Positions 9,318 to 17,974 of a DNA stretch of 64,000 bases are shown in pieces; position 1 is the first letter of the stretch; each line of letters starts with the position of its first letter. The position numbers were made by a program, and so were the translations under genes. This DNA is from Pseudomonadota bacterium (GTDB lineage Bacteria > Pseudomonadota > Gammaproteobacteria > Acidiferrobacterales > UBA6901): NCBI GenBank assembly GCA_021819085.1, contig JAKASJ010000009.1:40804-104803 (forward strand), in the 5' to 3' direction. The notes under the pieces are model-generated. The model worked only from the letters and a program-made list of their open reading frames with translations, did no database searches and was not told the DNA's origin.

Positions 9318-10230
9318 GGCGGAATCAGAAAATCAGGCGGCGTTGCCTGGACCCTGGCCTGGGACCCCGGATGTCCCGTACGTGGACGAGCCATTGCGCA
9401 CCGCGCTGCACGGGCAGGACGTCGGTCACGTTTGCTCTCAAGTGCCCTCGCGCCGCATTTCCGGTTCTCATCAACCGGAACCTATGCAGATCATGCATAT
9501 TTACTCGTGCCTCATTCGCCAGTGGTCGGACGCTTTTCCCGCTCTGCATAGCCCATCGACATACCACACCATAGCGAGTGGCATGACCTTCGATCAAGTC
9601 TGAAATAATACTGTTTCGATCAATTTCATGCCGTGATGAGTGGCTGCCATCCTGCAAAACATCGGCCAACAATCGGAATTGCCAAATCTTACCCTTGCTT
9701 CACTAACACGGTTCAACATATCAGGTGCAAAACTTACCGAAAATCAGGCTCGATAGCTCTTGACAACGACAATGTCGCTGTTCACCATGCTTACACTGTT
9801 TTACATTTTAATAACAGAACAGGGATTCGGAGGATGCAGGCAGAACAGGTTTGCTGAGGGAACTCGGAATAATAAAAATCAAGAGCACGGTAGGGATCTT
9901 CGGAGTCTCCATCCGAAATGATCCCGGCAGCCAGAACAGAAGCCGGACGTACGACGCGCGAAAACTCCCTCAGGCGAATGCAGGCCTGGACCAGCACGGC
10001 AGATATCCTCCGAATGTCCTCGATAACCACACGGGTGGATTGCGATGAAAGTCTCGTTGCAATCCGGGTGGCGATGGGATGTCTGCAATTCTGCGCTGAA
10101 GCAGCATACCCTCCTGCCAGGGAATCTCTATGGTTCACATGCGCAGGCACATGGCGCAATCAAGCTTAGGATAATGACATACGACTTCAAATAACTAAGA
10201 TACTGGCTCATCGCTAGAGAGGAGAGAAAA
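9318..10230. other. Long intergenic region, no gene recognised
   Basis: A 913-bp gap between two divergent genes. Several overlapping short frames exist, the longest about 120 codons on the minus strand at 9791-10159, but none has recognisable motifs, good ribosome sites or coding-like composition. The segment 9590-9850 is noticeably more AT-rich and may contain promoters. It ends with a strong GAGAGGAGAG ribosome site for the FadL-type gene. Confidence 0.55.
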
Positions 10231-11598
10231 ATGAAAGTGGGTTTCAGAGGACTGCTGCTTGCAGCGGTTGCGATCTGGCTCGTTGTGCCTGCAAGAGCCT
10301 TCGCAACCAACGGGTTTTTCCTGATCGGTTACGGCGAGAAGGCGAACGGCATGGGCGGCGTCGGTGTCGCCTTTCCCCAGGACGGACTCGCTCCGGCATA
10401 CAATCCGGCGGGCATGTCCTGGGTCGGCACCCGCTTTGATATGGGTGCCGAACTGTTCCGTCCGGTCCGCTGCATCTATCACGACAGTGCCACGCTGCCC
10501 GTCGATGAGTGCAGCCATGGCCAGATCTTTCTGATCCCCAACATGGGTGGCGTGTACCGGGCGAGCCCACGGCTTGCCTACGGCTTCGCGGTCGTCGGCG
10601 CCGGTCTCGGCACGAACTACACGCAGCAGCAGCCCAACTATTTTTTCAACTTTCAGGGCCGGGCGAGCAATCCGGCCGGCGTGTCGCTGACCCAGATGCA
10701 GATTCTCCCGAGCATCGCTTATAAGTGGAACCGCCATAACAGTTTTGGCGCTTCGCTCGCGCTCGCCGCCCAGGTGTTCCGTGCCTACGGCCTGCAGGCC
10801 TTCGGACCAGCACCGACCGGTCTCGGCTTCACCTCGAATCCCAATGCGTCGAATCTCACGAACAAAGGTCCCGACTGGTCCTACGGCCTCGGGTTCCGTC
10901 TTGGCTGGCTGGGAAAGTACTTCCACAACAGACTGAGCCTGGGCGTCAACTATTCGTCGAAGGTGTACATGACGCGCTTCAAGAGGTACTCGGATCTGTT
11001 TGCCCAGAATGGCAGCTTCGATATTCCGGAGAACTATTCCGCGGGCTTCGCCTACAAGGTGACACCGAAAGTTGACGTCGCCATGGATGTGGAGGAGATC
11101 CGCTACCACGACATCGCGGCAATCGGCGATCCGGGACCAAATGCGGCGAACCCGTCGAACTTCTTCTCGCTCTGTCCGGGGACCGACAAGACCCCCTGCG
11201 AGCTCGGCGGTCCTCAGGGGCTTGGATTCGGATGGACCAACCAGACCGTCTACAAATTCGGCATGGATTACAAGTGGAATCCCCGACTCACACTGCGCTG
11301 GGGCGTGAACTACGGCAAGAATCCCATACCGGCTGACCAGATCCTGTTCAATATGCTGGCGCCGGGCGTCACGGAGTATCACCTGACTTTCGGCTTCACG
11401 CGGGTCACACACGATGCTCTCACCAAGTACCTGGGCGGCAAGGAGGGCGAGGTTACCGTGAGCTACCAGCATGCCTTTACGTACACCCTCAAGGGCCCCA
11501 CGGCGTTCGGACCTTCGGGCGGAATCGTCAACGGCACCAATGCGTCCATAGCCATGAAACAGGACGCGCTTGGCATGAGCTACGGCATCAAATTCTAA
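10231..11598 (+). CDS. Outer-membrane transport protein, FadL/OmpP1/TodX family
   Basis: A 455-residue protein with a signal peptide (about 1-26, cleavage after ARAFA) followed by the FadL-family N-terminal hatch (TNGFFLIGYGEKANGMGGVG, then AFPQDGLAPAYNPAGM). The rest alternates short beta-strand-like segments and ends in Phe (SYGIKF), as expected of an outer-membrane barrel. FadL-family channels admit hydrophobic compounds such as long-chain fatty acids or hydrocarbons. The exact substrate cannot be read from sequence. GAGAGGAGAG just upstream of the ATG fixes the start. The next gene begins 75 bp downstream on the same strand with a similar purine-rich leader, so they may be co-expressed. 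Confidence 0.88.
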   Translation: MKVGFRGLLLAAVAIWLVVPARAFATNGFFLIGYGEKANGMGGVGVAFPQDGLAPAYNPAGMSWVGTRFDMGAELFRPVRCIYHDSATLPVDECSHGQIFLIPNMGGVYRASPRLAYGFAVVGAGLGTNYTQQQPNYFFNFQGRASNPAGVSLTQMQILPSIAYKWNRHNSFGASLALAAQVFRAYGLQAFGPAPTGLGFTSNPNASNLTNKGPDWSYGLGFRLGWLGKYFHNRLSLGVNYSSKVYMTRFKRYSDLFAQNGSFDIPENYSAGFAYKVTPKVDVAMDVEEIRYHDIAAIGDPGPNAANPSNFFSLCPGTDKTPCELGGPQGLGFGWTNQTVYKFGMDYKWNPRLTLRWGVNYGKNPIPADQILFNMLAPGVTEYHLTFGFTRVTHDALTKYLGGKEGEVTVSYQHAFTYTLKGPTAFGPSGGIVNGTNASIAMKQDALGMSYGIKF

Positions 11599-11673
11599 CG
11601 GCGAACCCGATCACCATTAGCCGCCCGGGCGGATTTCCGCTCGGAGACGGATGAGGAGAGGAGAGACAGAACC

Positions 11674-13620
11674 ATGCGTACCTTGAAACACACCAAACTG
11701 AAAAAGAGTGCATTGGCGGCGGCGCTGGCCGTGTCGCTGGGAGTCGGTTCCATGATGGACCGCGCCTATGCAGATACCTATACGTTCAGCTTCTCTGGCG
11801 AGTTCACGATGCTGACGTCGGGCGGCACTCCGCTTGACAACACAAGTTATTCGAGCAATTCCTGGAGTGGCTATCGTACTGACATCACTGGGACGATGAC
11901 GTACGACACCGTCGCTGGAACCGGCAGCGGCACGATCACTCCCTTCAACTTCTTTAGCGGATCAAGTCCCGCCGAGGCTCAGGCGATCACGTTTCAGGCT
12001 ATCGGGAACGGAACCTGCACGACCAGTAGTCCGACAAGCTGTAGCCCAGGAAATCTGCTGCTGGGCAATATGCTATTCAACTGGAGCGGCAACAACGGCA
12101 TCCCGGTGTCGATCGTGATGGATGCGAGCGGTCTCTTCGGAGCCATGGGGTCCTCCCTCGTACCGGGATCCGTCGTACAGAATGTCGGTGCGCTTCCGGC
12201 CAGCAACTATATGAGGAATGGAGGTATGCCGATCGGCCCTGCGCCGGTAGCAACCCTCACGCAGAACACGACCCTGATCGGAGCGGCCTGCACCGGCACC
12301 AACGGGGCAAGCTGCATGGGCAGAAACCCCAGTGGTGGGCTACCGCTGGTGTCGGATTCGGCTACGCCGACCAACTACAACCCGACCCAGGTCGGCATTG
12401 GCGGCAATCCGATGGTCGCGGGGCCCTTTGTCGGGTTCAATGCGAACTTTGATTTTGTAAAGATGACGGTAACGAGTAAAAACGGCGTTTCGGGACCACC
12501 GTCCGTAAACTCGACATCACCGATAAACGGATCGACCACGGCTAATCCCCTTTCGACCCCACCAATCACGGTCACCTTCACCGAGCCGATGGAGGATAAT
12601 ACCGTCGCTGCGGCGCTGACCGTAAACCTGACGGGCGGAGCGGCCGTCCCTGGTACCGTGAGCCCCAGTGCGGCGGGACAGACAGCTAGCACCTTTACGT
12701 TTACACCCACAAACACGCTGGCCTATAGCACGGGATACACAGCCAACATTTCGACCGCCGCATTGAACGCCGGCGGCCAGGCGCTAACGTCCGCGTATAC
12801 CTGGAGTTTCACGACCAAAGCAGCGCCGGTATCTACAAGCTGTACGGGTGGTGGCCCGGCTCCTGCGACAGGCACTGCCGGCAACTTCACCATGCTGACC
12901 CCGACCGGAACGCCGTTCGGTGGCACGAACGACGTGGTTTATACCTATACGGGGCAACCCGATACCACGATCAACAGTAACGTTTTCAACATGACCCTGG
13001 CCTCGGCCACGCCGGAGCCGTTTTTCGGCTTTGACTGGTCTGCCCACAACATCCGCGTATTCGGTACCGGAACTTGGACTTTCAACACCGGTTGTACAGT
13101 CGCCGAACTGCAAGCGGGCGTCATGCCCAGCGCCTGCGCAGTGCAGGGAGCACCCCTCACCATGACCGTGGGCTCAGGACAGCTGGGCGCCCTCATGCTG
13201 TTCGACTGGCACGGCAACGACAACATCTATGTGGCGGATGTGTGGAACCAGCACGCTCAATGGCAATCGGGTCCTGGAACGGAGAACGGCCTGTGGACCG
13301 GCCCGGCATGGGGCGGACCGGCCGGGTATATGGTCGACCCCTTGACCACCTGGTCCTATGCCTCTACCCCCGACACCAATAACGGCATCAACGGAGTCCC
13401 CATGGTGAACGGTCCGTTCATCGGCTTCAGCGCCAATTTCAATCTGGACGCCACCGACACCTGCACGGCAGCCGCCTCGGTACCGATCCAGGCCCACGAC
13501 ACCCAGGTCTCCGGCTGCACGATCAGCCCCACGCCAGTGAACCTCTTCAAGCGCAGCGACTGGCTGATCCTGCTGGGCTTTGTCGGCTGGATGGGCTGGT
13601 GGCGCAAGCGCAGGGCTTGA
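11674..13620 (+). CDS. Secreted protein with duplicated domain, Big_5 Ig-like domain and Cys-TM-Arg (JDVT-CTERM-like) sorting tail
   Basis: A 648-residue exported protein. The signal peptide ends about residue 33 (RAYA-DT). A domain at about 36-265 (FTMLTSGGTPLD to GPFVGFNANFDF) recurs at about 397-600 (FTMLTPTGTPFG to GPFIGFSANFNL). Between them, about 275-385, is an SbsA-type Ig-like (Big_5) domain: VNSTSPINGS, TVTFTEPMED and YTWSFTT. The last 35 residues are tripartite: Gly-Cys signature (SGCTISPTP), hydrophobic WLILLGFVGWMGWW, then basic RKRRA. There is no PEP or VPLPA motif, so this is not an ordinary exosortase substrate. The Cys-containing tail and the intramembrane protease gene just downstream fit a JDVT-CTERM/MrtJ pair. 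GAGGAGAGGAGAG upstream supports the ATG. Confidence 0.75.
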   Translation: MRTLKHTKLKKSALAAALAVSLGVGSMMDRAYADTYTFSFSGEFTMLTSGGTPLDNTSYSSNSWSGYRTDITGTMTYDTVAGTGSGTITPFNFFSGSSPAEAQAITFQAIGNGTCTTSSPTSCSPGNLLLGNMLFNWSGNNGIPVSIVMDASGLFGAMGSSLVPGSVVQNVGALPASNYMRNGGMPIGPAPVATLTQNTTLIGAACTGTNGASCMGRNPSGGLPLVSDSATPTNYNPTQVGIGGNPMVAGPFVGFNANFDFVKMTVTSKNGVSGPPSVNSTSPINGSTTANPLSTPPITVTFTEPMEDNTVAAALTVNLTGGAAVPGTVSPSAAGQTASTFTFTPTNTLAYSTGYTANISTAALNAGGQALTSAYTWSFTTKAAPVSTSCTGGGPAPATGTAGNFTMLTPTGTPFGGTNDVVYTYTGQPDTTINSNVFNMTLASATPEPFFGFDWSAHNIRVFGTGTWTFNTGCTVAELQAGVMPSACAVQGAPLTMTVGSGQLGALMLFDWHGNDNIYVADVWNQHAQWQSGPGTENGLWTGPAWGGPAGYMVDPLTTWSYASTPDTNNGINGVPMVNGPFIGFSANFNLDATDTCTAAASVPIQAHDTQVSGCTISPTPVNLFKRSDWLILLGFVGWMGWWRKRRA

Positions 13621-13647
13621 GAAAATCCGGAATACAAAGTCCATCCC

Positions 13648-13703
13648 GCGCGGTCAGCTCGTCACCGCGCAGGACCCGGCCGGCAGTACTGCCGGCCGGG
13701 TCC
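13648..13703. terminator. Two tandem hairpins, the second a perfect 32-nt palindrome
   Basis: Hairpin 1 has a 7-bp stem (GCGCGGT with ACCGCGC, loop of 9) at 13648-13670. Hairpin 2 at 13672-13703 is a perfect 16+16 inverted repeat centred on AGTACT, with no unpaired bases needed beyond the turn. It lies 28-83 bp after the stop of the sorting-tail gene and just before the protease gene. There is no T-run, so it is either an intrinsic-like terminator, an mRNA-stabilising structure or a protein-binding site. Confidence 0.55.
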
Positions 13704-13762
13704 CTCACCACCTTCCCTGAACATCACCCTCCGAGCTAGCGCCGGGGGAGTGATTTTTCCAC

Positions 13763-14314
13763 TTGCGCATTTCCTGCAGGAATCAACTTCCCTGGCTCGG
13801 CGCTGCGGCCCTGGCCGTGAACGCCGCTACCAACCATGCCACGCGCGTCTACGTCCTCGGCGGCATCATGCTGTTCTTTCCGCTCGCAGACCCGTTCTGG
13901 AAGCCCCCGGCATTACTGCGGTCACGGCGCCATGTCCTGGGCTGGATCGCCATCGCACTGCCGGCTGCGGCGCTGCTGAGTTGGCGACCGGCCTATGCCG
14001 GCTATACGGCCGCCATGGTCCTGACTGCGGCGTTGCCGGAGGAATGGTTTTTCCGCGCCTATTTCATGACCCGGATGGGTAGCGGCTGGAGCGCGAACGT
14101 CCTCGCCTCACTCCTCTTCGCCTGCATGCATGGGCTGACCTGGGGATGGATGGCGGCGGTGCTGGTATTTCTCCCTTCCCTGTTCTACGGATGGCTGTAC
14201 CAGCGCAGCCGCGACGTGGTGCTGCTGGTTCTGGTCCACGGCCTGTCGAATCTCGTGTTCATGATGCTTCTGTTTCATCCGGTCAACCGTTGGCTGACGC
14301 GGCACAGCCTGTAA
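13763..14314 (+). CDS. mrtJ: CPBP-family glutamic intramembrane protease, probable JDVT-CTERM-system protease
   Basis: A 183-residue integral membrane protein with about six hydrophobic segments. It carries the CPBP (CAAX/Rce1-like) signature: PEEWFFRAY (Glu-Glu-x3-Arg) about residues 93-101, FACMHG about 117-122, and LVHGLSNL near 155-162. These supply the catalytic Glu and His residues of glutamic-type intramembrane endopeptidases. Small CPBP proteases next to a gene for a Cys-TM-Arg-tailed protein match the JDVT-CTERM/MrtJ arrangement, where the protease is thought to process that tail. The start is a TTG (MRISCRNQ) with GGGGGAG 12 bases upstream. No ATG lies nearer in frame, so the start is uncertain. 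It follows the probable substrate gene on the same strand. Confidence 0.72.
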   Translation: MRISCRNQLPWLGAAALAVNAATNHATRVYVLGGIMLFFPLADPFWKPPALLRSRRHVLGWIAIALPAAALLSWRPAYAGYTAAMVLTAALPEEWFFRAYFMTRMGSGWSANVLASLLFACMHGLTWGWMAAVLVFLPSLFYGWLYQRSRDVVLLVLVHGLSNLVFMMLLFHPVNRWLTRHSL

Positions 14315-14348
14315 GATCCGGGGATACCCTGGGCGTGTTATTCGGCCC

Positions 14349-14381
14349 TGCACCCGGATAAATCCAAAAGTTCCGGGTGCA
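14349..14381. terminator. Hairpin between convergent genes
   Basis: TGCACCCGG pairs perfectly with CCGGGTGCA around a 15-base AT-rich loop, one further A-T pair extending the stem. It sits 34 bp after the protease stop and 22 bp before the end of the convergent minus-strand gene, so it could serve either direction. Confidence 0.5.
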
Positions 14382-14403
14382 ATCTCCGCCAACCGGTAGC
14401 GCA

Positions 14404-15162
14404 TCACCCTGCACGCGGAGCTGTAAAGGGCGGGCGCTTCAATCGGGGTAATGGGGACAGGGTGCGACCAGCAATCCTAAGGTAGCTCGTATCGCCAATC
14501 GTAGCCGCATAGCGGAGCCAATATTGCATGGCGAAAATCTCCGCTGGTGAATACGATACTGAATCATCGGCACGATCGCCGGAAACATCCGGGGTAAAAA
14601 CAGCACTTGCGTCGAAGGCATCTTCATGGATTTGCCAGTCATTGTTATATTGCATCATTGGACTGCCAAGCTTTATTCGGGCATATTTTGGGAAGGCGAG
14701 TCCATATTCTGAGCAACCTCGCTTCAAAGTGATGCGGACTTTCGGCGAAATGCCCTCCGCAATCGCGTCCCGCACGATATTGCGTACTTCTTTCCCCTCC
14801 TCCATGCCCCGGTTATAGATAAACCCCTTGTAGGTGCCCGTACAATCGACTCGTGCTTCACACATGCATTTTCGGCTGTTGTCGTTGGGAAGATCGAGAT
14901 GCTCAAATATCATCAAAAGCTTGAACAGATCCATGACGATACGAGGTTCAACGAGAATCTTGTAACAATCAAAACAATACTTCGGAATGACGTGATACTT
15001 ATCAAATACAGCAAGGTGACGGACACATCCCCCCGGATGGGCATCTTTCCACCTGTTTGCGGGCATCCCCCTATATATTTCGAGTGAACCAAAACCTCCG
15101 AAAACGCCTGGATTCTGCAGTTTTTCCTGGAATAATTGCCTGACATCTTCGTCTGTGATCAT
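14404..15162 (-). CDS. Conserved-looking protein of unknown function, Cys-containing
   Basis: A 252-residue protein if it starts at the ATG at 15162 (MITDEDVRQL). A GTG at 15177 would add five residues, and neither has a clear ribosome site. It has ordinary globular composition with a YCFDCYK (CxxC) motif near residue 60 and a Cys cluster KCMCEARVDC about 98-107, which could bind metal. No signal peptide or membrane segment is seen. I do not recognise the family. Codon use is more AT-rich than in the neighbouring genes, suggesting transfer. The last 25 residues are basic and Pro-rich, and their DNA contains a TGGGGACAGG string, so the natural C-terminus may have been altered. Confidence 0.55.
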   Translation of the reverse strand: MITDEDVRQLFQEKLQNPGVFGGFGSLEIYRGMPANRWKDAHPGGCVRHLAVFDKYHVIPKYCFDCYKILVEPRIVMDLFKLLMIFEHLDLPNDNSRKCMCEARVDCTGTYKGFIYNRGMEEGKEVRNIVRDAIAEGISPKVRITLKRGCSEYGLAFPKYARIKLGSPMMQYNNDWQIHEDAFDASAVFTPDVSGDRADDSVSYSPAEIFAMQYWLRYAATIGDTSYLRIAGRTLSPLPRLKRPPFTAPRAG

Positions 15163-15856
15163 GATCAGTAAATCCACATAACCAGTTGGATAGCTACCTC
15201 GAGGCTCCCCTCGCGGCGCCCTGTTTGTCCTCTAATCCATATGCGCGTCTGTGATTCTTGGTGGTCAGCACACGCACAAGATCACAACCACTGCGTCAAC
15301 CCCGTTACCACATTCCCCAACATTCGCGAATTCGAGCGTAGGCCAGCCACACCCAGCCTGATTTCAATTATTGACTGAGTAGGGGAAAGCAGAGGTTCGT
15401 CTTGCTGGATCCGCTGTTCGAGTTATCCTGACAGCAAATAAACCGGCAGGAAGGGGGATGCGGCCGTTTCCTAATTGTACACCCCGTATTTTGAGATTTC
15501 GGACAACAAGCACCCACGCGATACTCCACACTCACAGCCCGCAGTCGAACCCATACTACATCGGGTTCTTGCCGTTGATCCAGCGAAACACCTGGCGCTC
15601 TTTCGCGCCGGTGAATCCGTGAGGGTGACCTGCCGCCTTGCACGCGGACAGGGCCCTGATGCCGTTTCCGCGCCCATTACAATGCGAGAGGCACGGGAAA
15701 CGAGTCGCGTGCAGCGACAGCGTGCAGCGCAGCGCTTGACGGTCCGTGACACATCTGGTCCAATGAAAAAATAACTCATAGCGATAACAGCATGGTTGGC
15801 TGTCTTTAGTGCTGCCTATCCAGCAAATCCAACTTTTATCTTTAAAGACCACTAGC
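15163..15856. other. Intergenic, no gene recognised
   Basis: A 694-bp gap between a minus-strand gene and the first export gene on the plus strand. Short frames on both strands (one of 99 codons at 15475-15774) lack motifs and ribosome sites. It presumably contains the promoter for the export module. A TTGACG near 15737 has no matching -10, so no promoter is called. Confidence 0.5.
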
Positions 15857-16471
15857 ATGTTGAAAATCATGAAATCCCTTTCCTTTGTCGTACTGCTGTT
15901 CATGGCGCTGGGCGCGCTGGTACCAGTCTTTGCACAGGAACCCCGGCATCCGGCAGCAGCGAATTCGTCACCTGCCGTGGCAGCGCAGCCAGGCTACCTC
16001 ATCCAGCCAGGCGACATTCTGACCATCGCCGTGTGGAAAGAGAAGGACCTTGAGGCTGATGTACTGGTGCTCCCCGATGGAACGCTGTCGTTCCCTCTGG
16101 TCGGGGATATCCAGGCCGCCGGCAGAACCGTGCCACAAATCAGGCAGGAGGTCGTTGCCCGCCTCGCCAAATACATGCCCAACCCGGTGGTGACGGTGGC
16201 CGTCAAGCAGATCCAAGGCAACGTGATCTACGTGATCGGCGACGTAAACAAGCCCGGTGCGTTCGTCGCCAACTCCTATCTGGACGTGATGCAGGCACTG
16301 AGCCTGGCAGGCGGCATGACGCCGTTCGCCGCGGACAACAGCATCAAGATCCTGCGCCGCGTCAACGGGAGAGAGACTGCCATCCGGTTCAAGTACGGCC
16401 AGGTCGAGGACGGTGAACATCTCGCGCAGGACATCATCCTGCAGGCCGGCGACGTGGTGGTCGTACCCTAA
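15857..16471 (+). CDS. Polysaccharide export outer-membrane protein, Wza/KpsD-like
   Basis: A 204-residue exported protein (signal peptide about 1-28, cleavage near VFAQ-EP). A Poly_export domain follows: GYLIQPGDILTIAVWKEKDL, then LPDGTLSFPLVGDIQAAGRT. An SLBB-like segment comes next: NVIYVIGDVNKPGAF, YLDVMQALSLAGGMTPFA and LQAGDVVVVP. It is short compared with E. coli Wza (about 380) and has no lipobox, which is usual for the compact exporters of exosortase-associated EPS loci. It should form or join the outer-membrane exit channel for EPS. ATG 15857 (MLKIMKSLSF) gives a proper signal peptide. An upstream in-frame ATG at 15809 would add 16 residues that do not fit one. It is the first gene of the export module. 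Confidence 0.85.
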   Translation: MLKIMKSLSFVVLLFMALGALVPVFAQEPRHPAAANSSPAVAAQPGYLIQPGDILTIAVWKEKDLEADVLVLPDGTLSFPLVGDIQAAGRTVPQIRQEVVARLAKYMPNPVVTVAVKQIQGNVIYVIGDVNKPGAFVANSYLDVMQALSLAGGMTPFAADNSIKILRRVNGRETAIRFKYGQVEDGEHLAQDIILQAGDVVVVP

Positions 16472-16507
16472 GCCTGCCACACTGCCTCTTCCGGGCACTC
16501 GGAATCC

Positions 16508-17974
16508 ATGGTTCCAGTGCACCCAAGCGGCAGTTACAGGAATTCCGACCGACACGTCCCATGCCGACCGAGCAACCACGCCCTGAACCCCGGCGCTGAC
16601 CCTGTGACTGGGATATCCCCGCTCCGGGTCCGGCCCAGCATCGCGCTGGCGCTTTGCTGTGCCGGCCTGCTCACACCGACCCTGTCCTCAGCTACTGAGT
16701 GGTCCGCCAAGCCGTCGATGTCGCTCACGGTACAGCACGACGATAACCTGCTGTTGACAACCGCACCCCACCACAGCGTCACGGGACTTACCCTCGCACC
16801 GCGCGTCGACCTCAGCGCACAACAGGCGAACTGGGACGTCACCGGCAGTGCCGAGCTGCGCGGCCACCGCTACTGGGGGCAGAGTGGCCTCAGTGGCAAC
16901 GATCAGATATATAACCTGTCCTCCCTCTACCGAACGCAGCGCAGCACGTGGCAGCTGGGTGGCGGTTACTCCAAGGAGTCAGTAACGGCAAGCACCACTT
17001 TCAGTCCAGACATTGGCCTGGTATCTACCGAGACGCAACGGATCATGCGCACGGCCAATCCTTCCTGGACCTGGCAGATGACCCAACGCACGCAACTTCA
17101 GCTCAACTACCAGTCCAGTCTGGTCTCCTATCAAAACGTCATCCATACGAACCTGGTCAACTATTCCTCGCGTGACGGGACCGCCACCCTCCTCTACCAG
17201 TGGTCCCCGCAGGACCAGCTGACGGCGCAGATCGACCGCAGCTATTTCAAGGTTCCGCAGATCGGGTCGTCGCAGCTGGGACAACCGGCATACTCGATTC
17301 AGACCACCAACGGCCTGCTCACCTTGCAACCCAACCCGAAGGCGCTGAGCAATACCTCCATCACTGACAGCCTAGTACTGGGATGGTCCCATTCCTTTTC
17401 GCAGACTTTGAGCGCCAATCTTGCTGTCGGCGCAAGGCAGACCAACTCAGACATGGTTGTGCAGACCTGTAGCGGAAGCACGCAGCCCACGGTCTATTTC
17501 ATCAATGGTCAGCTTATCGGCATCGGAACCTGCATCCAGACCGCGAGCACTGGCTATCCGGAGAAAAGCAGCGGGTATCTTTTCAAAGCAGGACTCAATA
17601 AGCAATTCGAACTGACCAACGTCAACCTGACCCTGGGCCAGCAGATCACTCCCAGCGGTATTGGTGCCCAGGTCGTGATGGATTCGGCAATTCTTAGCGT
17701 AAGCCGCAAGATCTCCGCCCGCCTAAACGCAAATCTGTCTGCATCCGGCTACAGGATCAGGACAATCGGCAACACGGGGTCGAATCTGGCGGATGAAAAC
17801 TATGCTTTGGCCTCTGCCGACCTGAACTGGCAATGGACCCGGCAACTCACCGTCGATGCTGGATATCGGTACATAACTTTGAAATTCCTAGATAGCGGCA
17901 TAAGGGCTCATGGAGATAACACAGTGTATCTGAAGCTCGATTATGCATGGCACCGCTTCGCGGTTTCACGATAA
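16508..17974 (+). CDS. EPS-associated outer-membrane protein, TIGR03016-like
   Basis: An open frame of 488 codons encoding a beta-strand-rich protein with a signal-peptide-like segment (PSIALALCCAGLLTPTLSSA) followed by repeated amphipathic strands such as WDVTGSAELRGHRYWG, STWQLGGGYSKESVTAST and QLTVDAGYRYITLKF. Length, position between the Wza-like and chain-length genes, and the opening MSLTVQHDDNLLL fit the PEP-CTERM-associated outer-membrane family TIGR03016, thought to form a barrel in EPS export. The start is uncertain. ATG 16508 leaves an unusually long 40-residue N-terminus, while the GTG at 16604 would put the signal peptide at the start. Confidence 0.75.
   Translation: MVPVHPSGSYRNSDRHVPCRPSNHALNPGADPVTGISPLRVRPSIALALCCAGLLTPTLSSATEWSAKPSMSLTVQHDDNLLLTTAPHHSVTGLTLAPRVDLSAQQANWDVTGSAELRGHRYWGQSGLSGNDQIYNLSSLYRTQRSTWQLGGGYSKESVTASTTFSPDIGLVSTETQRIMRTANPSWTWQMTQRTQLQLNYQSSLVSYQNVIHTNLVNYSSRDGTATLLYQWSPQDQLTAQIDRSYFKVPQIGSSQLGQPAYSIQTTNGLLTLQPNPKALSNTSITDSLVLGWSHSFSQTLSANLAVGARQTNSDMVVQTCSGSTQPTVYFINGQLIGIGTCIQTASTGYPEKSSGYLFKAGLNKQFELTNVNLTLGQQITPSGIGAQVVMDSAILSVSRKISARLNANLSASGYRIRTIGNTGSNLADENYALASADLNWQWTRQLTVDAGYRYITLKFLDSGIRAHGDNTVYLKLDYAWHRFAVSR

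Noticed and set aside
9791..10159. 122-codon minus-strand frame in the gap before the FadL-type gene
   Set aside because: No ribosome site, no motif, and irregular composition.
10195..11472. 425-codon minus-strand frame opposite the FadL-type gene
   Set aside because: The plus strand has a signal peptide, family motifs, terminal Phe and a strong ribosome site. The antisense frame has none.
11621..11632. 12-nt GC palindrome after the FadL-type gene as terminator
   Set aside because: Short stem with no usable loop and only three Ts following.
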